Of a stretch of DNA of 23,683 nucleotides, positions 1 to 6,722 are shown in pieces (within the stretch, counting starts at the first letter, position 1; each line of letters opens with the position of its first letter). The position numbers and the translations under genes are program-made. This stretch comes from Chitinophagaceae bacterium (lineage in GTDB: Bacteria; Bacteroidota; Bacteroidia; Chitinophagales; Chitinophagaceae), in assembly GCA_947468255.1 (NCBI GenBank), contig CANIMM010000016.1, positions 1 to 23,683 on the forward strand. The letters run 5' to 3'. Below the pieces are notes generated by a model, which made no database searches, was not told the origin of the DNA, and saw only the letters and a list, made by a program, of their open reading frames with translations.

Positions 1-99
1 GAACATGGATCTAGTGAATATTCTGCAGGGGATATTTGGTTATTTCCATATTGGTTGGGTAGATACTTACAAGTAATTAGTGCACCCAATAGCAAATAA
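1..99 (+). CDS. C-terminal fragment of an unidentified protein (5' truncated by window)
   Basis: An open frame runs from the first base and stops at TAA 97-99. The last 32 residues are aromatic-rich (GDIWLFPYWLGRYLQVI) and end APNSK. I do not recognise the family with confidence. The aromatic, hydrophobic tail would suit the end of a secreted carbohydrate-active enzyme, but that is a guess. The stop lies 29 bp before the sialidase-like gene on the same strand, so it is probably the preceding gene of the same operon. Confidence 0.6.
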   Translation, partial: EHGSSEYSAGDIWLFPYWLGRYLQVISAPNSK

Positions 100-128
100 C
101 GATTCACCTACAATACCAACATCCGAAT

Positions 129-1331
129 ATGAAAAAATTACTTTTACTGTCAACGGGATTGATTTTATTTAGCTGCGGGTTTACTCAGCAAGCAATTCAA
201 AAGGCGCCCATAAATTACCAGGCACTTATTTTCCCAGCAGTAATGGAACATGTTCATGGAAGCAGTATTGTTAGCTTACCAAATGGAGACTTACTGGCAG
301 CCTGGTTTCAGGGGCATGGTGAACGTACTGCCGATGATGTAAAAATCATGGGAGCAAGGCTGGTAAAAGGCTCATCCATTTGGTCTTCCCCATTTTTATT
401 GGCCGACACACCTGGATTACCTGATTGCAACCCAGTCCTTTTTTTAAACGGCAAGGGTAAATTGTTTCTAGTATGGATTGCTGTTCAAGCCAACAAATGG
501 CAGTCCTCTATTTTAAAATTTAGAACCTCAGTTAACTACAATCAAAATGGTGCTCCTATATGGAATTGGCAAGATAATATACTTTTAAAACCAGATGAAA
601 AATTTGCACTTGAAACAGAATCGAAATTCCCTTTATTATCTAAATCGGGGGCTGGATGGTCTGAATTTGCGCACAAATATGACCAGTCAATTGTAGAAGC
701 GAGTCATGATATTACCAAACGCTCCACTGGCTGGATGACGCGTATCAAACCGCTAATATTGAACAACGGCCGAATACTACTTCCGCTTTATTCAGATGGC
801 TTTAATTTTTCTTTAATTGCTATTTCAGATGATAATGGAGAGAGTTGGTATCCCAGTCTACCCATCATCAGCAGAGGAGGTGTACAACCTGCTCTGGTAC
901 AAAAAAAGGATCAACATATCATGGCTTACATGCGTGACAATGGAGATGATCCAGGAAGATTACAATTGAGCGAATCTGCTGACTTGGGCAAAACTTGGTC
1001 TGCTGCTATCAAAACTGATATACCCAATGCTGGTAGTAGCGTAGAAGCACTGGTATTACAAGATGGCCGCTGGGCTTATATTAGCAATGATCAGGAACAA
1101 GGTCGCCATAGATTGAGTTTATACATTTCAAATGATGAAGGCAGTACATGGTCTTGGAAATCAGTATTAGAAAATGAGCTGCCCGGCCAGGGAAGTTTCT
1201 CCTACCCTTCTTTAATACAATCTGCAGATGGATTAATGAGGATCACCTATTCTTATCAACTAGGTAATACAGGTGAGTCTATTAAATATGTTGTGATCGA
1301 CCCATCTAAAATCATCATCGACAAAAAATAA
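129..1331 (+). CDS. Sialidase-like BNR/Asp-box lipoprotein
   Basis: A 400-residue secreted protein of the sialidase superfamily (six-bladed beta-propeller, BNR_2 type). The N-terminus is hydrophobic and ends in a lipobox-like LFSC (Cys16), so it is probably a lipoprotein facing the periplasm or surface. The motif SIVSLPNGDLLAAWF near residues 46-60 is typical of bacterial sialidase-like proteins. Three Asp boxes fit S-x-D-x-G-x-T/S-W: residues 233-240 (SDDNGESW), 283-290 (SADLGKTW) and 334-341 (SNDEGSTW). I see no clear RIP motif of classical GH33 sialidases. No sialic-acid catabolic gene (nanA, nanE, nanK) is in the window, so true sialidase activity is unproven. It begins a run of closely spaced genes with the ceramidase-like gene 20 bp downstream and murQ beyond, which suggests glycoconjugate or amino-sugar release. 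Another glycosidase specificity in the same fold is possible. Confidence 0.8.
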   Translation: MKKLLLLSTGLILFSCGFTQQAIQKAPINYQALIFPAVMEHVHGSSIVSLPNGDLLAAWFQGHGERTADDVKIMGARLVKGSSIWSSPFLLADTPGLPDCNPVLFLNGKGKLFLVWIAVQANKWQSSILKFRTSVNYNQNGAPIWNWQDNILLKPDEKFALETESKFPLLSKSGAGWSEFAHKYDQSIVEASHDITKRSTGWMTRIKPLILNNGRILLPLYSDGFNFSLIAISDDNGESWYPSLPIISRGGVQPALVQKKDQHIMAYMRDNGDDPGRLQLSESADLGKTWSAAIKTDIPNAGSSVEALVLQDGRWAYISNDQEQGRHRLSLYISNDEGSTWSWKSVLENELPGQGSFSYPSLIQSADGLMRITYSYQLGNTGESIKYVVIDPSKIIIDKK

Positions 1332-1351
1332 TACCCATTTAAATAGTAGTT

Positions 1352-2632
1352 ATGAAATATTTTTTTATCAAAATCAACTGTTGCATTTGCTTTTTATTTT
1401 TTGCTACCTTAATAAATGGTCAATCATTTAAAGCAGGTGCATCTTTACGAATACTTACTCCCAATCCCCTATTACCTGTATCAGGTGGTATTGGAAAACC
1501 TAACCCATCAAAAGAAAAACAAGGAGATTTATTTGCAAGGGCAGTTGTATTTGAAAAGGGCAAAACCCGCATAGCGATTGTAAGTATTGATAATCTTGGT
1601 TGGTCTTCCATATTAGGAGATCGGTCAAGAGCACTCATCAAAGGAATTCCTGCTGAAAATATTTTAATTGGTGCAACGCATACGCATAGTGGACCGGATG
1701 CCTATGCTTTTCCAGATGAAAATGGAAATACCGGAGCAGACTTAAAATACCTTGACTGGTGCACCCATCAAATTGCAGATGCGGTAAATGAAGCCATATC
1801 AAAACTTGAACCGGCAACCCTTAAAACTGCTGTTGACGAAGCGAATGGAAAAATTTCTTATAATTATTATGCCGACCAATTATACGATCCTCGATGTGGT
1901 GTGATTCAGGCAATAGCCAGTTCAGGTCCAAATAAAGACAAGCCAATTGTTACCTTGGTAAATTATGCAGTTCACCCTGAAGTGATTGGTTCAAAGAGAG
2001 GTATTCTAAGCCCCGATTTGTGTGGTCCTTTGTATTCAAGAATTGAGCAGAAAACAGGCGGTATGGCCATTTTTATGAATGGTGCCCAGGGAGGAATGGT
2101 AACAGCAGATAATCGGCTAAAAAACGGCGAAGAAGCCAATGATTGGAATGAGTGCAAGCGTATCGGAGAATTACTTGCAGATGAAGCCTTAAGAATTATT
2201 AATGTTGCCAAAGTTCAAATTGAACCTACCTTGTTTTGCGCTTCCAAAACCATTCAATTTCCGGTTTCATCACCGTTGATGCAATATATTTTAGCGCATT
2301 CCGCTTTGAAATCTGAAAAATCGGTGGGAAATACTATTTCAACCCAACAGAATTTATTGAATATTGGCACTGCGCAAATTTTAACTATACCCGGTGAAGC
2401 CTTGCCGAATATCGGTTACTACTTGAAAAGAAAAATGCATACTAAACAAGCTTTTCTTTTTGGATTAACCAATGACGCTTTTGGATATATGCTCACCAAA
2501 GAAGATTTCCAAAGTTTTAAAAGATATGATTATGTTAGTAAAACTAGTCTCGGTGAAATGACCGGAGAGATACTAGTAAATGAATCTTTACAATTGGTCA
2601 ATGAATGTCCGCCCGCAACAGATTTTAAATAA
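1352..2632 (+). CDS. Secreted neutral/alkaline ceramidase-like protein
   Basis: A 426-residue protein with a signal peptide (hydrophobic residues about 5-22, likely cleavage after INGQ). It matches the N-terminal zinc-hydrolase domain of neutral/alkaline non-lysosomal ceramidases. Visible landmarks are GDLFARA (58-64), THTHSGP (109-115, candidate zinc histidines 110/112), NYAVHPEVI (204-212, His208), NGAQGG (243-248, where the family places its nucleophile loop) and IPGEAL (347-352, candidate zinc Glu349). Characterised neutral ceramidases are about 650-780 residues with a C-terminal immunoglobulin-like domain. This one lacks that part, so it is a short single-domain relative. These short forms are common in Bacteroidota and mostly uncharacterised; their substrate need not be ceramide. 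It sits 20 bp after the sialidase-like gene and 8 bp before murQ, so it is almost certainly co-transcribed with both. An N-acyl amide hydrolase role on a sugar-containing substrate is inference. Confidence 0.8.
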   Translation: MKYFFIKINCCICFLFFATLINGQSFKAGASLRILTPNPLLPVSGGIGKPNPSKEKQGDLFARAVVFEKGKTRIAIVSIDNLGWSSILGDRSRALIKGIPAENILIGATHTHSGPDAYAFPDENGNTGADLKYLDWCTHQIADAVNEAISKLEPATLKTAVDEANGKISYNYYADQLYDPRCGVIQAIASSGPNKDKPIVTLVNYAVHPEVIGSKRGILSPDLCGPLYSRIEQKTGGMAIFMNGAQGGMVTADNRLKNGEEANDWNECKRIGELLADEALRIINVAKVQIEPTLFCASKTIQFPVSSPLMQYILAHSALKSEKSVGNTISTQQNLLNIGTAQILTIPGEALPNIGYYLKRKMHTKQAFLFGLTNDAFGYMLTKEDFQSFKRYDYVSKTSLGEMTGEILVNESLQLVNECPPATDFK

Positions 2633-2640
2633 AATAACTT

Positions 2641-3453
2641 ATGACAAAAATAACAGAGCAACCAGGAAAGTACAGGGATTTAGAAAAAAAGTCAATACAA
2701 GAATTAACTGCAAGTATCAATGCTGAAGACCAATCGGTAGCCTATGCTATTGAAAAAGAATTACCAAAGATCAATGCGCTTATTGAAATCATTGTGCGTA
2801 AGCTGGAGTCGGGCGGAAGAATGTTTTATCTCGGCGCAGGAAGTGGCGGGCGTCTTTCTGTATTGGATGTGATTGAACTTCCTACCACTTATGGCATTGA
2901 ACCAGGTATGGTTGATGTGATACTTGCAGGAGGAACTGAAAATTTGGTGCTGGCACTTGAAGAAAAGGAAGATGATACAGCAGCAGGTTGGAATATGCTG
3001 TTACAAAAAAATGTCTCCGATAAGGATATTGTAGTAGGTATTTCTGCAAGTGGATCAACTCCATTTGTACTATCAGCGCTTATACAATGTCAAAATAATA
3101 ATATTACCACTGGATGCATTGTCAGTAATCCTAATTCTGAGATTGCAGTTCACGCAAATTACCCTGTTGAAGTAATTACAGGGCCTGAATTCATCTGTGG
3201 CAGTACTAGGATGAAATGTGCAACAGCCCAAAAAATGTTGTTTGATATGATTAGTACCACTACCATGATCAGACTAGGACGTGTTGAAGACAATAGAATG
3301 GTCAATGTGAAATTAATCAATGATAAAATTACTGATAGGGCTGTTAAGATGCTAATGGAAAAATCTGGAATTGCAGATTACGATCAAGTAAAAGAAATAC
3401 TATTAACAAACGGCAGTGTAAAAAAGGCACTGGATATTATACGAAAAGCATGA
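2641..3453 (+). CDS. murQ: N-acetylmuramic acid 6-phosphate etherase MurQ
   Basis: This cytoplasmic SIS-domain lyase cleaves the lactyl ether of MurNAc-6-phosphate to give GlcNAc-6-phosphate and D-lactate, a step of peptidoglycan recycling or MurNAc use. The 270 residues follow MurQ from end to end: TEQPGKYRDL at the N-terminus (family TEQRN...), GAGSGGRLSVLD (65-76), IELPTTYG (78-85) carrying the expected catalytic Glu79, ALEEKEDD (105-112) with the second expected acid Glu107, VGISASGSTP (132-141) and GPEFICGSTRMK (181-192). E. coli MurQ is about 298 residues; the shortening comes from small deletions. In SASGSTP a Ser stands where E. coli MurQ has Arg (SGRTP). It overlaps the transporter start by 4 bp (ATGA), which implies translational coupling. 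No MurNAc kinase or PTS gene is visible, so phosphorylation must be supplied from elsewhere. Confidence 0.93.
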   Translation: MTKITEQPGKYRDLEKKSIQELTASINAEDQSVAYAIEKELPKINALIEIIVRKLESGGRMFYLGAGSGGRLSVLDVIELPTTYGIEPGMVDVILAGGTENLVLALEEKEDDTAAGWNMLLQKNVSDKDIVVGISASGSTPFVLSALIQCQNNNITTGCIVSNPNSEIAVHANYPVEVITGPEFICGSTRMKCATAQKMLFDMISTTTMIRLGRVEDNRMVNVKLINDKITDRAVKMLMEKSGIADYDQVKEILLTNGSVKKALDIIRKA

Positions 3454-4736
3454 CCCCTTCAATCAATTCATTAGAACCAATTCCTACAGCTGAAAAATCG
3501 AATGTTAAACATCTTTTCATTATTGGACTGCTGTTCTTTGTTTTTGGTTTTGTAACTTGGCTTGGGTCGGTATTAATTCCCTATTTGAAAATAACCTGCC
3601 AATTAAATAATATCTCTTCTTATTTAGTAGCTTTTTCATTCTATATTTCTTATTTGCTCTTAGCCCTACCCTCTGCAGCATTGTTAAAAAAAACAGGCTA
3701 CAAAAATGGCATGGCCTTAGGATTGCTGCTCATTGCTTTGGGTACCTTGCTTTTTATTCCTGCAGCAAAATCTAGAACTTTTTTATTATTCCTAGTAGGT
3801 CAATTTATACAAGGAAGTGGGTTAGCAATTTTACAAACAGCAGCCAATCCATATGTAGTAATGTTGGGGCCAATAAAAAGTGCAGCCAAAAGAATCAGCA
3901 TAATGGGAATATGCAATGGCATTGCTGGCATAATTGCGCCGATTATATTAGGGACAATTATATTAAATGACGCGGATCAAATACAATTGAAGAATTATGG
4001 TTTTGATGTAGAAAAAAAATCAATCCTGTTGCAACAAATCGCCGATAAAGTAATTGCTCCTTATGCATTTATGACAATTCTGTTATTATTGATAGCCGTA
4101 TTTATTTACCGCTCCGGACTTCCTGAAATAGATCCTGAAAAAGAAGAAAACACAACTATCAATACTGAGCCTAAGAAGACAAGCATATTCCAATTTCCAA
4201 ATTTACTAATGGGAGTAGTTGCGCTCTTTTTATATGTTGGTGTTGAAGTGATAGCAGGCGATAGCATCATTCTTTACGGAGCTTCGCAGGGGATCGCTTT
4301 GTCCACAGCAAAATTTTTCACCAGCTTTACGCTTTCAGGAATGCTGATTGGATATCTTATTGGCATTATCGCTATTCCGCGTTTCATATCACAGGAAAGG
4401 GCATTGCAAGTATCTGCCATTGTAGGAATACTATTTTGCTTGTTAGCGCTAGCAACTGCTGGAAAGATTTCGCTTACTTTTATCGCTTTGCTTGGATTGG
4501 CCAATGCCTTAATCTATCCATCTATTTGGCCGCTGGCATTGAATGGGCTGGGTTCATTTACCAAAATTGGTTCTTCGCTGCTAATTATGGCTATTGGTGG
4601 GGGCGCTATTTTGCCATTAATTTATGGACGGCTTGCTGATCACTTTTCTCCTCACCAGGCCTATTGGATGGTGATTCCTTGTTATGTAGTTATTCTGTTT
4701 TATGCGGTTCGTGGTCATCGGCTAGTAAGCAAATAA
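3450..4736 (+). CDS. Sugar MFS transporter (FucP/NagP-like sugar:H+ symporter)
   Basis: A 428-residue inner-membrane protein with about 12 hydrophobic segments, of the fucose/glucose-galactose/GlcNAc symporter group of the major facilitator superfamily. The diagnostic stretch is GSGLAILQTAANPYVVMLGP at residues 122-141, and FVTWLGSVLIPYLK (34-47) matches the first-helix motif. The family usually has Asn-Asp or Asn-Gly after the Leu of that motif; here it is Gly-Ser, so substrate contacts may differ. The start overlaps the murQ stop (ATGA). This couples import to MurNAc-6-P processing and suggests an amino sugar, perhaps MurNAc or GlcNAc, as cargo. The cargo is inference. A central cytoplasmic loop of charged residues lies around 225-245. 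No terminator hairpin is clear after the stop. Confidence 0.9.
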   Translation: MTPSINSLEPIPTAEKSNVKHLFIIGLLFFVFGFVTWLGSVLIPYLKITCQLNNISSYLVAFSFYISYLLLALPSAALLKKTGYKNGMALGLLLIALGTLLFIPAAKSRTFLLFLVGQFIQGSGLAILQTAANPYVVMLGPIKSAAKRISIMGICNGIAGIIAPIILGTIILNDADQIQLKNYGFDVEKKSILLQQIADKVIAPYAFMTILLLLIAVFIYRSGLPEIDPEKEENTTINTEPKKTSIFQFPNLLMGVVALFLYVGVEVIAGDSIILYGASQGIALSTAKFFTSFTLSGMLIGYLIGIIAIPRFISQERALQVSAIVGILFCLLALATAGKISLTFIALLGLANALIYPSIWPLALNGLGSFTKIGSSLLIMAIGGGAILPLIYGRLADHFSPHQAYWMVIPCYVVILFYAVRGHRLVSK

Positions 4737-4949
4737 TCCTCTATCTTTCAAATTGAATATCTATCAATTGATTTCAGGTTCAGAGTGAATATAGAGATAG
4801 ATGGGGCCTCCAAATATAAGATGGAAAGGATAAAACTTTGCAATCCCCCTTTCTATGAAAGATGCAACTATAATGCGATGATTAAGGTTGGAACATTTAG
4901 GAAGTTGAAGGGTTTAACTCCGTGTAATTTTGTAGGAGGATTATTTATA

Positions 4950-5156
4950 TTACCCCTTCGAAAATTCTAAAATATCGGCAGGCTGACAATTTAAAGCCTT
5001 ACAAATCGCTTCTAGTGTACTAAACCTAATTGCTTTTGCTTTGCCGGTTTTTAAAATTGATAAATTTGCCAAAGTCAATCCTACTTTTTCAGAAAGTTCA
5101 TTCAATGATATTTTTCGTTTGGCCATCATCACATCTAGGTTAACAATGATTGGCAT
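4950..5156 (-). CDS. Small Xre-family HTH transcriptional regulator (YozG-like)
   Basis: A 68-residue protein that is almost entirely one Cro/C1-type helix-turn-helix. It begins MPIIVNLDVMMAKRK and continues with SLNELSEKVGLTLANLSILK (about 17-36), the two recognition helices, then FSTLEAICKALNCQPADILEF. The first Met is chosen because family members typically begin MxIIVNLDVMLAKRK. It starts 3 bp after the stop of the DUF2975 gene and must be co-transcribed with it. The HTH/DUF2975 pairing recurs in Firmicutes and Bacteroidota (yozG/yoaS type). It probably represses its own operon; its targets are unknown. It lies between two sugar-use operons, but nothing in the sequence proves that it controls them. 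Confidence 0.9.
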   Translation of the reverse strand: MPIIVNLDVMMAKRKISLNELSEKVGLTLANLSILKTGKAKAIRFSTLEAICKALNCQPADILEFSKG

Positions 5157-5159
5157 TTA

Positions 5160-5639
5160 TTAAATAGTTAAGTCATTTTCAGATTTCATATCTATAGCTT
5201 TCTGCAAGTTTTTTTCAAATACAGATGCAGTGGTAGCAACTATGATAGATAAAAAAGTAGTTAAAATACAAAGAGAAATAAAACCAGCAGGATCATCTTC
5301 TTTACTATGAAATAATTGTATGAATAAACCTGCAGCAAAAGTGAAAATGCTGAATAAAATTGCACAATACTTTAAACGCTTTAATGCTCCAACAGCATAT
5401 AATGAAAAGAGTTTACTTTGTCCAATGTATCCTAGTAGTTTGAATGCCATAAACAATGCAACGAAGAAAGGGATAGAAGCTGCATATCCATATATTATAA
5501 ACGGGTCAGCGTAAATGTGGAAAAGGTCTAAATTGACTGCCCTTCCCTCCGTAAGGGGAAGCCGAATCAAAACGGCGAGTGCCACAAAGCCGAAAAGTAG
5601 GATAACAAATTGAAGAAAAAATATAGAAGTCCTTTTCAT
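5160..5639 (-). CDS. DUF2975 family membrane protein
   Basis: A 159-residue integral membrane protein with four hydrophobic segments, at about residues 7-27, 47-68, 86-107 and 121-142. The layout and hydrophobic pattern fit DUF2975, whose members are encoded next to small Xre regulators exactly like the gene that follows. The biochemical function of the family is not known. The pair may form a membrane-linked sensing unit, in which the membrane protein senses and the HTH protein responds, but that is inference. It is the first gene of a two-gene operon with a plausible Bacteroidota-type promoter at 5662-5691. Confidence 0.82.
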   Translation of the reverse strand: MKRTSIFFLQFVILLFGFVALAVLIRLPLTEGRAVNLDLFHIYADPFIIYGYAASIPFFVALFMAFKLLGYIGQSKLFSLYAVGALKRLKYCAILFSIFTFAAGLFIQLFHSKEDDPAGFISLCILTTFLSIIVATTASVFEKNLQKAIDMKSENDLTI

Positions 5640-5661
5640 TTTGACACTTTTAATTACTTCG

Positions 5662-5691
5662 TAAAAATAGAAAATAATTATCGATAAACAA
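5662..5691 (-). promoter_or_regulatory. Candidate Bacteroidota-type promoter for DUF2975-HTH operon
   Basis: Read on the minus strand, TTG (5691-5689) is followed after 19 bases by TATTTTTA (5669-5662). This matches the Bacteroidota -33 TTG / -7 TAnnTTTG pattern at all but the last base. It lies 22 bp before the DUF2975 start codon. The surrounding DNA is very AT-rich, so a chance match is possible. Confidence 0.35.
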
Positions 5692-5727
5692 TAAATATTT
5701 ATTTATAAAAATAATAATATGGTACAA

Positions 5728-5758
5728 AAAGGTTCATACTATTCAAGTATAACCCTTT
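5728..5758. repeat. Imperfect inverted repeat (possible operator or hairpin)
   Basis: AAAGGTTCATACT (5728-5740) and AGTATAACCCTTT (5746-5758) pair over 13 positions with two mismatches around a 5-base loop. It lies upstream of the candidate promoter of the DUF2975-HTH operon, so a protein-binding site is more likely than a transcript hairpin. It could be chance in AT-rich DNA. Confidence 0.4.
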
Positions 5759-5759
5759 C
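5748..5759 (+). repeat. Direct repeat TATAACCCTTTC, copy 1
   Basis: TATAACCCTTTC occurs here and again, identically, at 5878-5889, 130 bp away in the same intergenic region. This copy overlaps the right arm of the imperfect inverted repeat. Confidence 0.5.
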
Positions 5760-5877
5760 ACTTTTTAATCTAGCTCATTTTACTGCCCTTGAACGGCCAA
5801 AAGTTCAGGATCAATTTAATTTTCCCGATGCGTCATTTTAATTCCATAAATAACAGGGGGGGCTACCCTATACTCCC

Positions 5878-5889
5878 TATAACCCTTTC
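5878..5889 (+). repeat. Direct repeat TATAACCCTTTC, copy 2
   Basis: Second exact copy of the 12-bp repeat. It is immediately preceded by a local tandem-like arrangement of CCCTATA (5866-5872 and 5875-5881, 9 bp apart, close to one helical turn). Possible regulator half-sites. Confidence 0.5.
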
Positions 5890-5960
5890 TTAAAGTAATT
5901 ATCATACAAAAAATATAGCAATAAAAAAAACAGTTACAAATGGCTTTAGATAAGATTCTT

Positions 5961-5977
5961 GACCTAATTTTAAGGTC
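5961..5977. promoter_or_regulatory. Palindrome-like element upstream of lyase operon
   Basis: GACCTAATTTTAAGGTC has 5-bp inverted arms (GACCT/AGGTC) around a 7-base AT centre. It ends 19 bp before the start codon of the HUMPS-type gene. The position would suit a repressor operator for the four-gene operon. No regulator for it is encoded inside the operon. Confidence 0.35.
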
Positions 5978-5996
5978 TTAAACCAAAACTATTCTA

Positions 5997-6710
5997 ATGA
6001 AGCCGATTGTACAAATATCACTCGATTTAACTAATATTGATGAAGCCCTGGAAACGGCTGCAATGGCGATGCGCGCAGGAGTTGACTGGCTGGAAGCTGG
6101 CACACCGCTAATCTTAGCGGAAGGATTACACGGTGTTAAAAAACTCCGAGAAGCCTTTCCTGGAATACCGATAGTGGCAGATTTAAAAACCATGGATGGT
6201 GGTTATTTGGAAGCCGAAATGATGGCCAAAGCAGGTGCAACCCATGTTGTGGTAATGGCCCGCGCCCACGCCGAAACAATCAAATGTGTAGTGAAGGCAG
6301 GACGTGACTTTGGCGCCAAAGTAATGGGTGACAATCTAGGTTGCCCAGATATGGTTGAAGCTGCTAGATGGTTAGAAGATCTAGGTTGTGATTATGTAAT
6401 CCACCATATCGGTTATGATGAAAGAAGAGGTATTGCTGCTCAAGGCCTACGGATGCCAAGTCCATTAGACCAATTGAGAGAAGTAGTGAATGCAGTTAAA
6501 ATACCCGTACAAGCCGTGGGTGGGCTAACCTTGGAACAGGCTATTCAATGTCCTGCTTTTGGCGCACCACTTGTTGTTTTAGGAGCTCCGCTTACCATTG
6601 ATGCGGATGCATTTAAAACTGCAGATGGTAATCTAGAAGCATCCTTGCGATTAATATGTGAAAAAATTCATGCTTATGGCGATATTGCCACTATTGGATC
6701 AAACAAATAA
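5997..6710 (+). CDS. HUMPS/OMPDC-superfamily lyase (hexulose-6-phosphate synthase-like or 3-keto-sugar-acid phosphate decarboxylase)
   Basis: A 237-residue (beta/alpha)8 enzyme of the orotidine-monophosphate decarboxylase superfamily. The active-site set falls at the positions expected for the KGPDC/HPS branch: Asp10 (SLDL), Glu33 (WLEAGTPL), and Asp62, Lys64 and Asp67 in DLKTMD. His137 sits in HHIGYD, which resembles the H-x-G-x-D of HPS more than the H-x-x-R of UlaD-type decarboxylases. Near the C-terminus, VGGLT (about 173-177) and VVLGAPLTID occupy the phosphate-binding end; GAPL lacks the Arg seen in UlaD (AGR). Characterised relatives either make hexulose-6-P from ribulose-5-P and formaldehyde or decarboxylate 3-keto-L-gulonate-6-P. 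No phosphohexuloisomerase (HPS partner) and no kinase lie nearby. It heads a four-gene operon with two dehydrogenases and a sugar epimerase, so it probably acts late in breakdown of an unusual sugar or sugar acid. The substrate is unknown. Confidence 0.82.
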   Translation: MKPIVQISLDLTNIDEALETAAMAMRAGVDWLEAGTPLILAEGLHGVKKLREAFPGIPIVADLKTMDGGYLEAEMMAKAGATHVVVMARAHAETIKCVVKAGRDFGAKVMGDNLGCPDMVEAARWLEDLGCDYVIHHIGYDERRGIAAQGLRMPSPLDQLREVVNAVKIPVQAVGGLTLEQAIQCPAFGAPLVVLGAPLTIDADAFKTADGNLEASLRLICEKIHAYGDIATIGSNK

Positions 6711-6722
6711 ATATTACTTTTT

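Larger units (their letters stand above)
5640..5996. other. 357-bp intergenic region with repeats between divergent operons
   Basis: No credible coding sequence was found in six frames. The region holds the minus-strand promoter candidate near 5662-5691, an imperfect inverted repeat at 5728-5758, a 12-bp direct repeat at 5748-5759 and 5878-5889, a G7 run at 5856-5862, a second short direct repeat (CCCTATA at 5866-5872 and 5875-5881), and a palindrome-like element at 5961-5977 just before the lyase gene. The density of repeats suggests a control region shared by the two divergent operons. Confidence 0.6.

Noticed and set aside
4737..4800. Terminator hairpin after the MFS gene
   Set aside because: CTCTAT and ATAGAG can pair, but the loop would be about 45 bases and no T-tract follows. 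Not a convincing terminator.
4785..4970. 61-codon plus-strand frame between the MFS gene and the HTH gene
   Set aside because: No recognisable domain, unusual composition, and its 3' end overlaps the HTH gene on the other strand. Treated as non-coding.
5997..6710. Ribulose-monophosphate formaldehyde fixation
   Set aside because: The lyase is HPS-like, but no phosphohexuloisomerase or formaldehyde-related gene is nearby and the neighbours are sugar dehydrogenases and an epimerase. Not excluded, but not supported.
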